Shown here one piece after another: positions 49,498 to 60,700 of a DNA stretch of 64,000 nt; positions within the stretch are counted from its first letter, which is position 1, and the number at the start of each line of letters is the position of its first letter. Below the pieces are notes generated by a model that searched no databases, had not been told where the DNA came from, and saw nothing but the letters and a program-made list of their open reading frames with translations. This DNA is from JBHJGM01 sp964405825 (GTDB lineage: Bacteria > Verrucomicrobiota > Verrucomicrobiia > Opitutales > JBHJGM01): NCBI GenBank assembly GCA_964405825.1, contig CAYOPI010000009.1, forward strand, positions 1-64,000, given 5' to 3'. The translations under genes were made by a program, and so were the position numbers.

Positions 49498-52400
49498 CCA
49501 GCCACCGGAATGACACGATCTCGAACCGACGTCCAAGCAGAAGATTCTCGACGTTGACGAGTTTGTGCTGGTCCGTCCACGGGAAATCGGTGCCATTGGT
49601 ACCTTCTTCGACAACGAATTCCGGGGTTCGTTGCACAATGGCTTCGCACCAGGCAGAGGCTTCCGTATCGCCGGTGAGCGGATTGATCACCTCACCATAG
49701 GCTCGGATACGGAAGGTATCCGAACGGGCCGTCAAAACGGGCGCGAGCGCCTGCAGCAGGTCGGCCTGGGTGATCGAGGCGGTGGTGCCATCCATGAAGG
49801 AGCCGGATTCACCCCCCAGCCAGTGCTCACGGTGCGGAATACGCTGGGCGATGGTACCCCTGCTTCCGTCCACGGGATAGCTGCTAACGTCGGAGCTGGT
49901 GATTTCCTCGGTGTTTCGGCTCAGGCCCCCGTTGATGGTGTCCACGCCTTCCTCAGTCTGAACCTGGATACCGAGGCGTTCGTGATCGATGGCCGCCTGC
50001 AGGGTACCCTTCAACGAGGTGTATCCGATGGAACGACCGGAAGGATCGGTGGCGTTGCGCTTGACCAGGCGGCGATTGACGAAGTCGGACAACGAGGTGA
50101 AGGGTCCACGGACCTTGACTTCGTGGACGATCCGCTCGGCCAGGTGACGCACCTCGCTCTCGCTCAGCGCGCGAAAGCCCCGCCAGCGTTCATTGTCGCT
50201 GAACGACTCAGCGACCGCACCATAGGGGGTGTGCATCCGGAAGATGGCATTCTGAACATCGCCCTCGGTACCGGCACTGCTCTCGCTGGTGGATTCGAAG
50301 TCGACGGTGAGGCCACTCAGGCTGCCCAGAAGGGCGGTCCAAGCCTCTACCGAAGTCGAATTCACGTTGAAAGCCCCTTCCACGCCGACGAAGGCCGCCA
50401 CCGCCTCGTAAGGCGTAGGAGCATCCTCGTCGTAGGCGTCCGGGATGTCGGCCGGGTCGAGCAATTCGAGAATTTCGCTGGGCTCGCGGGTGGAGATGAG
50501 CCGCATGCGCCCATTGGGCAGGCGGTAGGCGGGATCGGTGACAAAATCCTCAATGACGTCACCCAGGCTCTGGACCCCATTCTCTCGAGGTGCGAGGGTT
50601 GAGAAGTAAAACTCGTCGAAGAGGGCCTGGTTCATCAGGTAGGAATAATCCTTGACGCTGATGTTTGAGCGAGTGCCAGAGTTGTGGTTTCTGGCGATTC
50701 GGTCTGAGTAGTACTCGGGACGGACAAAGGGATCGGCCTCGGCGTTGCCGACGATGTAGGTCGGCGAATTGTAGGTCCAGTCGATGTGCGCGTGCTGGAA
50801 CTGAGCCAGGGAGGTCATCGGGTTACGCGGCAAGTCAAACAGGACCACGTGGGACTGGCCGACGAGTGCATCGTCGCCGCCGTCATCGTTTAGTGACTCA
50901 CCCCAGAACCCGGTCAGTCGACCCCCGCTCAAGGAGAAATCGATGGGGGGGATGTCGATCGCGATTTCCTCGCGCGGGGTCGACCGCACTTCCATGTGGT
51001 TGGCGTTGATGCCATCGAAGCCGCCCACACCATCGGCATTCACGTCAAAGGCGTAGCGCACGTTGTTGTTGGCCAGCACGCGCATGCGCAAAGGATCTTC
51101 GTTCGTGCGCACGTGCGTGACGACATCAAGGATGGGCGCGCGCGTTTCCTGTCCGGGGTTGAACAATTCGGGGATTCCAGTGGCGTTGGGGAAGGTAATT
51201 TCAGGCGGGACGGATTCCTGGGACATGCCGTAGGGGAAGTCCCGGTTATGACTCCACTGCAGGCCGAAGCCCTGCCGGATGGTGGCCCCGCGGAAAGTGC
51301 CTGAGTTATTGTTGGCCCAACGCTGCCACTGGCCTGAACGCTGGAAGAATCCCATTTCTGCGCCGATAAACAGGCCCGCATTGCCGATTGCCTTACCTTT
51401 GTTGATACGGCCACTCTCGCCGGACTCAGTCTGACTCACGTCGCGAATTCCCCCGACGTTGGCCGACACTCTTTGACCGCTCTGGGGGTCATCTCGGTTG
51501 CTCCATTCAAAATGGTCTCCGTCGTAAAGTTCTGCAAAGGTCTGGCCATCCTCAATGGATTCGGCGTCACCACCCATGCCGGGCGCCCCGATCGTGATTC
51601 GGACGGTGTCAGTTCCCTCAACGTCCACGTACTGATCGTAGGAGCCTTCAACAGTGTAGCGCTGGGCGCTGTTCGGGCCGGTTCCGGAGGTTGAATAAAT
51701 CCACGCCTGAACGTTGCCATTGCTGTGGAGCCGGCCATCGCCCGATTCGACGGGATTGTTTTCATTTCCGCCAATCAACGGGGAACGAGTGATACTCACG
51801 CTGGAATCATCCTCAAAGGCGAAGTTCCCGCCGCCGTTGTCCTGACGGATTTTGTGTCCGTCTTCCAGCAAAGAACGTAAACCATCGAAGTAGGCACCAC
51901 CCTTAATCTCGTAGCGCTCGGTCAGCAGTATGGTTGTGTTGGAGGTGTTGCCGGAGAACTCGTTCAAGCGCAGGGGCTCATCGTTGACCGGCCCAAAAAC
52001 GGCGATGCGTCCCGGCTCCAGGCGCAGCTTGGAGGCCACTCCGCTGACGGAATTGCTTCGAAGCATCGTGTCGGCCGTTTCAGGACTGACCACCATGAAG
52101 CGCTGATCCTTGGAGTAAATGGAGCCCATGGGAGTATGCGCGGCGATCGTCCAGTCACGGTCGGTTCCCTGTCCGACCCTGGCCCAGACGACCTCTCTGC
52201 GCAGATTCATCTGAGACAGCTCAGTCTCAAGTTGGGTCAGCTCAGTTGGGAAATTGAGTGCCAGGAACGCTCTGAAATCCTCATCGAGTTGATAGTTGCC
52301 CGGGGTCCCATCCGGTCTGATGCCGCGGCGCCATCGTCCATCGGTGTGATAGAGCCGGTAGATGCCAACGTCCGTGCCGTTGTCGAACTTGACCTCTTCC

Positions 52401-54289
52401 TCAACCTTGTAGAGTCGGCGCCAGCTGTAGGGCTTCAGATCGGTTTCGATGACAACCTCCACCCCGGAGTCCCAGCGATAATTGAAGCGGAGCGCCTCCA
52501 TCTCGATAGCGACATTGTAGGGGTTCCAGAGGGCGACGTAGGGCTCAAGGGTAAGGGCCAACCGGTAGTCCGGAACGCCCGCCTGGCGTTCAAGAGAATT
52601 GTTACTGACGCGGCTCACCCCGATGCGATAGGCAAAGTTGACACGGATTGGCAGCACCGGCGCAACCTCCGGACGCATCAGCAGCCGCCACTGGCTACGG
52701 TTGGACGAGCCGCTCGCACTCGTGCCCATATGGTAGTAGGAAAACCGCGGATTGTTTGTTTCGAATCGGTAGAAGGAGTCCATCAGCAGTTTGGAGGCGT
52801 CCACGCGGTCCTCGATATCGGCGTTGAAGGCGTGGTAGGCGCGGGCGTCAATCGAGGGTCCCTGCGGGCCCTCACGGATGCCGGTATACTCCGAGGAAGA
52901 GACAGGCTTGTAGAGGCGGTAAAAATCCCGCAACACGTGGAAGGTGGGCCCGTAGTGCTTCGGCTCATCGGGCCAGCCGCTATGATCGTAGGACTCAGGG
53001 CGCAGCGCCGGCACCTCATAGACCGGACGGTGGCCGAAAGTTGTGTTGGCGAAGTTCTCGGCCCCGCCGTTGAAACGGAAACCATTGATACGAGGCAGAG
53101 GCTTTTCCCCGCCGGTGTAAAGCAGGTCGGCCTCGCTGATGCTCGCGCGAAAGTTGGGGGCGAAGAAGTTATCGTTGTTAAAGTCACCATCGTCCATCTC
53201 GAAGGCCAGAGACAGGTCACGCTTGAGTCCGCCTTCGACGGGATTGGTCAGCAAGCCCACGCTGTGAGTGGTCAAATCGTGCCCCAGGCGCACAATCATG
53301 TTCTTAACGAGCAGCTCGTTGCCATCCTGGGTGGCCAGGAGGGAGAGCTGGTCGGAGTCGACGAGGGCCGAGAGCAGGTCATTTTGCGTAGTGTCGAGGT
53401 AATCGCTGAAGGCAAACTCGGCGGCTGCGTTCTCATCACCGAGGTTGGCCCGAATGCGATCGAGTTCAATCTGCTGGGAGGTCTTGCGGAAGCGTTCGTC
53501 CCAATCCGAGAGGCTGCCTCCTTCAAACTGATTGACCAGATTGATGCGCGCCTTGACGTTCTCGTCGATCACGGCCCAGGCGTAGCGCCCGATCGGGGCC
53601 CGCGCCGTTCCAGAAGCGTCGTCCAGCAGAATATCCATCAGCGGTGCCTGCAGACGCTCATAGGCCGCCATCCCGCCAGTGTAGAGATTGGACGGATGAT
53701 TGAAGAGGTGGACCAGATCGAAGCCGGACAGGTCAGAGGTCGGCGTGATCATGTCCGCGGCCGTACCCAAAGCCGGATCCTTTTCCTCGTTGCCGCTCAC
53801 CAGCCAGACCGCCTGGCCCTTGGGGTTGTCGCTGCTGGGCAGGAAGACGCGATGTGCCTGGAAAGCCGAATTATCGCTTCCGTTGGAATTAAAGGGTGCA
53901 ACAAGGCGGAAACGCCCAAACTCGTCGAGTTCGCCGCCGACCAGATCCGTCTGCCAGACGCCGGTCCAAAAAGGCTGATTGACGCCTTCGATCTGCCGGG
54001 TCGTCGGGTCGCTGTCGTAGATGGCGCCCGTGGCTGTCACACGCTGGTCGGTGCCAGCGGTGCGCTGAAGCTCCTTGAGGGCGATTCCCAGGCCCATGCG
54101 CGCGTACTGACGGGCGAGGTTCTTGAGGTTTTCGTTGGTGGCGGCCTGGGTCTCGGTGGTGACCAGGGTGGAGATGCCCACCAGGAGCATGACCAGGAAG
54201 GCCATCAGGGTCATCGCCACAATCAGGGCGAAACCTCCGGACGAACGCGGAGCACGGGATTGGCTGAGCACCTTGGATTTCTTTTTCAT
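49481..54289 (-). CDS. Giant pilin-like protein, copy 1 (Verru_Chthon cassette A-like)
   Basis: 1602 residues from ATG 54289. The N-terminus SSGGFALIVAMTLMAFLVMLLVGI is a prepilin-like helix but lacks the +5 Glu. Then LARQYARMG and ELQRTAGTDQRVTATG follow, as in the family annotated Verru_Chthon cassette protein A. The remainder is a long beta-rich region with repeated themes such as SLAFEMDDGDF, SLSDFVNRRLV and a C-terminal LLQALAPVLTARSDTFRIRAYGEV. No enzyme motif was seen. It is divergent from an exported protein gene and overlaps the small partner by 17 nt. It resembles minor pilins or PilX/GspK-type proteins scaled up. Confidence 0.85.
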   Translation of the reverse strand: MKKKSKVLSQSRAPRSSGGFALIVAMTLMAFLVMLLVGISTLVTTETQAATNENLKNLARQYARMGLGIALKELQRTAGTDQRVTATGAIYDSDPTTRQIEGVNQPFWTGVWQTDLVGGELDEFGRFRLVAPFNSNGSDNSAFQAHRVFLPSSDNPKGQAVWLVSGNEEKDPALGTAADMITPTSDLSGFDLVHLFNHPSNLYTGGMAAYERLQAPLMDILLDDASGTARAPIGRYAWAVIDENVKARINLVNQFEGGSLSDWDERFRKTSQQIELDRIRANLGDENAAAEFAFSDYLDTTQNDLLSALVDSDQLSLLATQDGNELLVKNMIVRLGHDLTTHSVGLLTNPVEGGLKRDLSLAFEMDDGDFNNDNFFAPNFRASISEADLLYTGGEKPLPRINGFRFNGGAENFANTTFGHRPVYEVPALRPESYDHSGWPDEPKHYGPTFHVLRDFYRLYKPVSSSEYTGIREGPQGPSIDARAYHAFNADIEDRVDASKLLMDSFYRFETNNPRFSYYHMGTSASGSSNRSQWRLLMRPEVAPVLPIRVNFAYRIGVSRVSNNSLERQAGVPDYRLALTLEPYVALWNPYNVAIEMEALRFNYRWDSGVEVVIETDLKPYSWRRLYKVEEEVKFDNGTDVGIYRLYHTDGRWRRGIRPDGTPGNYQLDEDFRAFLALNFPTELTQLETELSQMNLRREVVWARVGQGTDRDWTIAAHTPMGSIYSKDQRFMVVSPETADTMLRSNSVSGVASKLRLEPGRIAVFGPVNDEPLRLNEFSGNTSNTTILLTERYEIKGGAYFDGLRSLLEDGHKIRQDNGGGNFAFEDDSSVSITRSPLIGGNENNPVESGDGRLHSNGNVQAWIYSTSGTGPNSAQRYTVEGSYDQYVDVEGTDTVRITIGAPGMGGDAESIEDGQTFAELYDGDHFEWSNRDDPQSGQRVSANVGGIRDVSQTESGESGRINKGKAIGNAGLFIGAEMGFFQRSGQWQRWANNNSGTFRGATIRQGFGLQWSHNRDFPYGMSQESVPPEITFPNATGIPELFNPGQETRAPILDVVTHVRTNEDPLRMRVLANNNVRYAFDVNADGVGGFDGINANHMEVRSTPREEIAIDIPPIDFSLSGGRLTGFWGESLNDDGGDDALVGQSHVVLFDLPRNPMTSLAQFQHAHIDWTYNSPTYIVGNAEADPFVRPEYYSDRIARNHNSGTRSNISVKDYSYLMNQALFDEFYFSTLAPRENGVQSLGDVIEDFVTDPAYRLPNGRMRLISTREPSEILELLDPADIPDAYDEDAPTPYEAVAAFVGVEGAFNVNSTSVEAWTALLGSLSGLTVDFESTSESSAGTEGDVQNAIFRMHTPYGAVAESFSDNERWRGFRALSESEVRHLAERIVHEVKVRGPFTSLSDFVNRRLVKRNATDPSGRSIGYTSLKGTLQAAIDHERLGIQVQTEEGVDTINGGLSRNTEEITSSDVSSYPVDGSRGTIAQRIPHREHWLGGESGSFMDGTTASITQADLLQALAPVLTARSDTFRIRAYGEVINPLTGDTEASAWCEAIVQRTPEFVVEEGTNGTDFPWTDQHKLVNVENLLLGRRFEIVSFRWLDETEV

Positions 54290-54484
54290 CGCAACAAGCA
54301 CGTTGATATTCAAAAACTTAAAAGTAATGAAGTGAGTCGAGGCGGAACCGACTTCGTTGTGTTACCTAGGCTTACCACCGCTGAAAGCCTTTTTTCACCC
54401 TTCGGGGCCTGAAAAGGTGTGCGTCCTGCACGGGGGGCAAAAGGCGGGCTTGCCGTATTGATAAGCTACTCTACGGTGGCGGGC

Positions 54485-56062
54485 ATGCTTTCTGACATCG
54501 TTTTTGCGCTGCTGCGCCGTTCGTGGCTATACATTTGCCTCTTGTTGGTGACTACGACTGCCGGTCACGCCAACACCGCCCCACCCGACTCCGATCTGGT
54601 CCGCGCGCTGCGCCTGCTTGACCAGATGGAGAACAACCTGCGTTACCTCAAGCGCGGAGACGTGGCCGGCTACAATGCCATCTCGGCCAAGCTGACCGAG
54701 ACGCAGCAGTTGCTCAATTCCACGAAGTCCGGCGAGCATCCCGACTACGCACCGGCGGCAAAGCGGTGGTACGCCCTGCGCGACCGGCTGCAGGCAATCG
54801 CCAAAGAATGGCAAAGCGGCACTCCGGAGTCCGCGCCGAGCGAAGGCGCAGCAACGCCCACGCCGGCCCCGGCGCCTCCGCCCAACGACACCCCCAAGGC
54901 CGTCAATGACGCCATCCGGGCGGCTTTCGACGCCGCTTCGGGGGTGAACGCGGCGACCTATGCCGATCCGCAGCAGGCCGCGCTGTGGGACGACACGCTT
55001 GCGCAGCTGACCGCCCGGGCCGAGCCCTTTACCGGCGATCGCCTGTGGGGGCGCAAGATTCGGTTGAACCTCAACGCGCTGGAGGGGCGCTTGAACCAGG
55101 CCCGCCGTGAGCGTGCCGGACAGGTGCAGGCGGCGATGCAGGCCGAGGGCAAGGCGCTGACCTCGAAGATGTGGGACCGGTTTTCGAGCGAGAAGCTTCC
55201 GCCCTTCACGCTGGAGATGGAGCCGGAGGCGATTCGGGAATGGGGTGCCTATCGCCGCGACCTTTTGGAGAAGACGATCGCGGCGGACCTGGCCCACGTT
55301 GAGGCGCTCTATGCCGAAGGTCGGCTGTCCTCGCAGGATCGCAGCAGCGCGATCAGCTGGGTGGGCAACATCGGCAAGCAGCGCGTGGAGGAGCAATTGC
55401 AGGCAGCTGTCTACATGCTCGATATGGAGGTGGAGAACGGGCTGGATATCGCCGCGTGGCTGGCCGAGACCGACCTTGAGGACCGCACGCAGGTGATCAG
55501 TCGCCTGACCCGCGACGGCGCAATGGCTTACAACATGGAGCGGCTCAATGCGGGCAAGCGCGCCATCGAACAGGCCGCGGCGCTGGACGCCGGCAGCGGG
55601 CGCACCGGTGGCCCCGATCGGGCCGCGCAGATGCAGGAACTGGAGCAGGGCATCCGGGCCTATCAGGCGATGAGCCGGCAGGCGCTGGCCGAGGTCGTCA
55701 TGCCCGATGCCGCCACCACCAACGCCGAGTTGCTGCGCATCGCCGAGAGCACGCTGGCCAACGAGAATTACGAATCCTCCCGCGGCTGGGAACGTCTGGT
55801 CATCAACAGCGACCTGCAGAAGAAGGAGAAGTGGGAGGGCGACTATCGACGCGGTACCGTACGCGATACCATCAGCGTTTATCACTACCAGTGGGATGAG
55901 TTCCAGGTCGCCACGGCCGAACAGGTCGGCGATCGCTACTTCATCTACTACAACCGCCTGAAGTTCTTCCACAGTGGCGGTTCGACGACGCCGACGGGCC
56001 GGTGGATCCTCTCCCAGCGTTTCCAGGGCTCGGAAATCCTGAAAGCCAACATCGGCAAGTAG
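54485..56062 (+). CDS. Exported helical protein of unknown function
   Basis: 525 residues from ATG 54485 with a signal peptide (LYICLLLVTTTAGHAN). A Pro/Ala linker near residues 115-135 separates an N-terminal helical segment from a long alpha-helical region with Glu/Arg-rich repeats. The last 80 residues, with YHYQWDEFQVATAEQVGDRYFIYYNR, appear beta-like. No known family recognised. It lies between the two copies of the giant pilin module and is transcribed in the opposite direction. Confidence 0.8.
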   Translation: MLSDIVFALLRRSWLYICLLLVTTTAGHANTAPPDSDLVRALRLLDQMENNLRYLKRGDVAGYNAISAKLTETQQLLNSTKSGEHPDYAPAAKRWYALRDRLQAIAKEWQSGTPESAPSEGAATPTPAPAPPPNDTPKAVNDAIRAAFDAASGVNAATYADPQQAALWDDTLAQLTARAEPFTGDRLWGRKIRLNLNALEGRLNQARRERAGQVQAAMQAEGKALTSKMWDRFSSEKLPPFTLEMEPEAIREWGAYRRDLLEKTIAADLAHVEALYAEGRLSSQDRSSAISWVGNIGKQRVEEQLQAAVYMLDMEVENGLDIAAWLAETDLEDRTQVISRLTRDGAMAYNMERLNAGKRAIEQAAALDAGSGRTGGPDRAAQMQELEQGIRAYQAMSRQALAEVVMPDAATTNAELLRIAESTLANENYESSRGWERLVINSDLQKKEKWEGDYRRGTVRDTISVYHYQWDEFQVATAEQVGDRYFIYYNRLKFFHSGGSTTPTGRWILSQRFQGSEILKANIGK

Positions 56063-56068
56063 GCCGCT

Positions 56069-56869
56069 TCAGGCGGAGTCGTCGCCGGCTTCATTGAGGA
56101 AGCGCTGCACGCTGGCCACAAAGGCCGGGCGGTTCTGCACATGCACGTTATGGGCGGCTTGCGGGATCGTCTCCAGGCGGGCGGCGGGAAAGTGGTGCCG
56201 GATCGCCGTCTGGTCCCCGTCACTGACAAAGTCCGACTGCGCGCCGCGGACAAAAAGCACGGGCCCGTCGAAGCGGTCATTCGCGCTCAGCGGCGAACGT
56301 CCGATGGCCTCGAGCGAGTCGGTAAGCGCGTCGAGGTTGGCCTGCCAGTGGAAGCCCTCGGAAGCGTTGCCGGTGAGATTGGTCAGGAGGAAGGCGCGCA
56401 TGGCCCAGTCGTCGATGCCGGCTGCCTCGAGCGCGTCTTCGGCATCCTTGCGGCGCGTGAGCGTGCCCAGGTCGAGCGTCTGGAGGGCGGCGAACTCGCA
56501 GGCAAAGTGCGGCGCGTAGTCGCGGGGGGCAATGTCGGCGACGATCAGTTGGCGGAGGCGTTCGGGCGCGTCGCAGGCCAGCCGCATGGCGACCTTGCCG
56601 CCCAGGCTGTGCCCGAGCAGGTCCACCGAGGCGAATCCCCGGGTGTCGAGCCAACGGGAGAGATCGGCCGCGAGGGAGGGGAAGTCCATGGCCGGCGTGT
56701 GCGGACTCTGGCCGTGGTTGCGCAGGTCCAGCAGGTAGACCGCGTGGGTGGCGGCGAGGTCGCGCGCGGTGGTGGCCCAGTTGCGCGAGGACCCCAGCAA
56801 ACCATGCAGCACGACCAAAGGAGGCTTTTGCGCCTCACCCACGAGGCGGTGAAAGAGTTCAACGGGCAC
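56069..56869 (-). CDS. Alpha/beta hydrolase (YbfF-like esterase family)
   Basis: 266 residues from a GTG at 56869 (PVELFHRLVG); no ATG fits. The oxyanion region LHGLLGSSRNW, the nucleophile elbow GHSLGGK, an Asp before FVSDGD and the catalytic His in PQAAHNVH form a complete triad. Length and the RNHGQSPHT segment suit the YbfF esterase group. It begins 38 nt after the stop of the small exported partner, so it may share its operon. Confidence 0.85.
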   Translation of the reverse strand: MPVELFHRLVGEAQKPPLVVLHGLLGSSRNWATTARDLAATHAVYLLDLRNHGQSPHTPAMDFPSLAADLSRWLDTRGFASVDLLGHSLGGKVAMRLACDAPERLRQLIVADIAPRDYAPHFACEFAALQTLDLGTLTRRKDAEDALEAAGIDDWAMRAFLLTNLTGNASEGFHWQANLDALTDSLEAIGRSPLSANDRFDGPVLFVRGAQSDFVSDGDQTAIRHHFPAARLETIPQAAHNVHVQNRPAFVASVQRFLNEAGDDSA

Positions 56870-56907
56870 GGCGCGAGGAAAGGCAGCGGCGTGAACGCTG
56901 ACAAGCC

Positions 56908-57774
56908 TCAGCGCGGCGGTCGTTGCAGGTGACGCTGCGTCTCGGGCAGGATGGTGACGTCGAGAAAGCTTCGGCCCCCGCGGGCCTCGCGAACGAAGAC
57001 CATCATGCGCATGGTCGGCTCGTGGAACCATTCGTTGCTGTAGGCCGGGCGGTCGCGGCTGATGGTGGCGTCCATGAAGAGCACCTGAAGGGCCTTGCGC
57101 TCGTCAACGCCGGGGTCAAAGACACGCACCGCCCGTGGTCCGAGGCGAAAGGCCGGTCGGTCCGCAATGCGTACGCCCACCTCGCGGCCCAGCAGATTCA
57201 TGAAACGGTAGCTGCCCAACGGGAAGGTGGTGGGTGAATCGTCCATCACCGAGATGTCGTACAGGTGGCCATCGGGGCCCGGTTCGTCGCGCTCGGAGAT
57301 GAGCAGGAGCCAGCGCTTTTCCGGGTCGGGCAGCGTGACGGCGGCAATCGGCGGGGGTTGGACCTGGGTGCGAACGGTTCCGTCCTCCTGCACGAGCTGA
57401 ACTTCCCTGGGCGGCTCGGCAAAGAACTCCAGCCGGGCCGGGCCCCGGTAGGCCTGGGGCAGGGAGCGCGCCGCCCCCGAGGATCGCACCGACTTGTTCA
57501 TCAGCATGGTCGCCTCGCCATGGAGCGGCAAACGCCGGAGGCGTTCGGCCAGGTCGGGGTTGGTGCGCAGACGCTCGACGGACTCGACGGTGGAGTAATG
57601 GAAGCGCTCGGTGCCGTCCCAGTACAGCGTCGAGAAGGTGTAGCGCGGAAAGGGGACCTGCGGCGCGGGCGCCTGCGCGGGGAGCGTGCCGGCGGCGCCG
57701 CAGAGGCACAAGGCCAGGAGCCAGCCGTACCGGATGGGCCAGGGCCCCAGGGGACCAGTCTTCCGCAGGTGCAT
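56908..57774 (-). CDS. Exported partner of giant pilin-like protein, copy 2
   Basis: 288 residues with a signal peptide ending near LPAQ. It is a paralogue of the protein at 48622-49497, with the same order of blocks: ERFHYST, LMNKSVRSS, LLLISERDEPGPDG and MDDSPTTFPLGSYRFMN. Its ATG overlaps the stop of the giant gene by one base (TGATG), a sign of translational coupling. Function unknown. Confidence 0.85.
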   Translation of the reverse strand: MHLRKTGPLGPWPIRYGWLLALCLCGAAGTLPAQAPAPQVPFPRYTFSTLYWDGTERFHYSTVESVERLRTNPDLAERLRRLPLHGEATMLMNKSVRSSGAARSLPQAYRGPARLEFFAEPPREVQLVQEDGTVRTQVQPPPIAAVTLPDPEKRWLLLISERDEPGPDGHLYDISVMDDSPTTFPLGSYRFMNLLGREVGVRIADRPAFRLGPRAVRVFDPGVDERKALQVLFMDATISRDRPAYSNEWFHEPTMRMMVFVREARGGRSFLDVTILPETQRHLQRPPR

Positions 57775-60700
57775 CAGACCTCGCTGGGCTTGAGCCAGCG
57801 GAAGCCGACGATTTCGAAACGCCGCCCGAGTTGATCATTGGTGGCGTTCAGGTCTTCCGGGTCGTGCCACGGCGCGTTGTAATTGCCCTGGGCATCGACC
57901 TCGGCAACGTAGCGCGAACCGCGCTGCACGATCGCCTCGCACCAGGCGGCGGCTTCGACGTCGCCGGTCAGGGGGTTGACGACTTCGCCGTAGGCGCGAA
58001 TGCGGAAGGTATCCGAGCGGGCCGTGAGGACCGGGGCCAGGGCCTGCAGCAGGTCAGCCTGGGTGATGTAGCCGGGGGCTCCGGCGGAGATCACGCCTTC
58101 GCTGCTGCCGCCCATCCAGTGCTCGGGATACGGGAAGATGTCGTTGACGCGATTGGAATCGTGGCCCGGGTAACCCCTGAAGGCCTGCATATCGAAGGTC
58201 TCGTCGAAGACAGCGCGATTGATGGATTCGTCGCCGCGCCCGAGCAGTTCGGCGTCGATGGCCGCCTGGAGCGTTCCCTTCAGGCCGGTGTGACCGATGG
58301 GTGTGCCGTTGCCATCGCGGGCGTCGGGTTCGACCAGGCGGCGGTTGACGAAGTCCGAGAGACTGAGGAAGGGCCCGCGGATCTTGACCTCTTCGACGAT
58401 TTTCTCGGCCAGCTGGCGGATTTGCTCCTGACTGAGGCTGCGGAAGCCGCGCCAGCGGTCGGCGTCGGCTGCGTGGTCGGCGGGTCCGCCCGCAGGGTTG
58501 CGCAGGCGAAGCACGGGATTCTCGACGTCCAGATAAGGGCGACTGCCATCGACCGGATCGCGGGTGAGGACATCGACGCCGTTGAGGCTGGAGAGCAAGG
58601 CGGTCCAGGCGGCCACCGAAGTGGAGTTGACGTTGAAGGCTCCGTCGATGCGCAGGTCGGCGGCCACGGTGCGGTAGTGCGGGGGGGCCGCTTCGTCGCG
58701 CCCGTCATTGATCGTTTTCCAGCGCAGCCGCAGCGACCCGAGCGGCTCGGAGGGGGCCAGGCGCACGCGGGTGTTGGGCAGGCGATAGTCCGAAACCGGG
58801 TCGGTGAAGGCGTCGATGACTTCGTCGAGATCCATGACGAAGGTGCCGTCGACGCGCGGGGCGATGGTGGAGAAGAAGAAGTCGTCAAAGAGCGCGCGGT
58901 TGATGAGGTAGGAGACATCCTCCTGATCGAAGACGCGGGGGTTGCTCCAGTTGCCGCCGCCAAGGGCCACGCCGCCGTAAAGATGGCGCGCGATCCAGGG
59001 GCTGGCCTCGGAATTACCGACGACGTAGGTGGGGGCGTTGTGGGTCCACTCCAGGTGTGCGTGCTGGAAGTCGGCCAGGGAGGTCATCGGCGCGGTGGGC
59101 AGGTCGAAGAGGACAACATGGGTGTTGCCGCCCGGCCCGATGGACTCACCCCAGAAGGCGTTGTCGCCGAGCTTTGGAATGGGGGAGCGGAAAGTGTCGC
59201 GCCCGGTGGGCTCGCCGAAAGAGGCCACGTGGGCAGCCGGATGCTCAAAAGTGCCCAGGTTGCCGCCGGAGGACATGTCCAGCACGTAGCGCACGTTGTT
59301 GTTGGCGAAGACGCGCGTCTGGTAGGGGTCGTCGTGGGTGCGCAGGTAGGCGCTGTTGTAGACGATGGGCGTCTTGAAGGGAGGCACCGCGCCGTCGATC
59401 TCACCGATGTCGGCACGAACGTCTTCAAAGAAGTCGCTGGGGGGAGGCAGGTTTTCGCCCCCGTAGGCCATCGGCTGGTCGTGCTTCCAGTTCAGGCTGT
59501 AACCTTCCATCAGCTTGGAACTGAAGAAGGTCGGATTGTTTTTGGTGCCCCAGCCGGTCCACTCGCCGGCGCGGTTGAAGTCGCCGAGCCACAGGTGGAC
59601 ATGGTGCCCGGCATGACCCCAGTTGCGTGCCCAGTTGATGCTGTCGCGGTAGAAATCCTCCAGGGGAGTCCGCCCATCAACGGCAACGGGCTTGCCTCCC
59701 ATTTCCCAGGCACCCGCGGTGACGCGGACCGCGTCGCCGGCGAAGACCTCAAGACGGTTGTCGTGTGAAGTCTGGAAGCTCTGGGCCTTCAAGCCCGGGT
59801 ACCCGTGCTGCAACTGCCCCTGGTTGTTTTCGAACTGGCCCAGACCGCTGTCGACGCGCAGGGCCATGTCCCAGTTTTTCTGCTGATCCTGAAGGGCCGA
59901 GCGAAGATCGCGGAAGAAAGCGCCGCCATCGGGCTGATAGGCGTCGGTCAGGAGAAACTCCTTCTTGTTGTTACCGGTGATCGTGCGGATGTCCTCGGGC
60001 GTCTGGTTGGCCGGTCCAAAGAAGCGAATCTCACCGGGCTCGAGGACAATCGGCGAGGGTCTCCCCGACAGCCGGTTCCCGTCCAGGGCGTTGACGGCCG
60101 ATTGCGACAACAGGACAAAGTGCTGGTTCTGACCGCCGAAGATCTCGCGCATCTGCGTGGCCATGCCCACGGTCCAGTGGCGCCCGTCATGCTCGCGGCT
60201 GGCCAGTGAATCGTTGACCGGCACCCAGATCGCCCTGGCGAGCGGCCCACCCGGACCAGCGCTTTGCGGACTTCCGTCAGATTCAAGCCCGTTGGCCACG
60301 TTGAGCGCCTCAATCTCGTTCGCGCTCGGCACGTAAGCGGGATGGTGTACGTAAACCTCGTCCCCCTCCGTCGTTTGGCTCCTTTTCGGAACGATGCCTC
60401 GGCGCAGGTTCTCGTCCGGATGCATCATCCGGTAGATTTCGCCGTCGTAGATGGCCTCTTCGTCCAGCTTGTAGCGGCGGCGCGGGTCGTACGCCTTCAG
60501 GGGTACCTCGACCACGACCTCGGGCCCCGAATTGGTGTAGTACTGCAGGCGCATGGCGTCGAACTCGAGTTCGACGTTGTAGGGATTCCACAAGGCGACG
60601 AAGGGCTCCAGAACCAGCAGAAGCTGCTGATCGGGGTCTCCGGGCCGAAAGCTTTTGTCGGCGGAGACGTCCTCGCGGGCGATGCTGATGCGGTAGGAAA

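Noticed and set aside
52136..54412. Long plus-strand frame antisense to giant pilin copy 1; the same for 57831-59768 opposite copy 2
   Set aside because: Both mirror the coding frame of the real genes and show no domain; they match because the genes themselves are duplicated.
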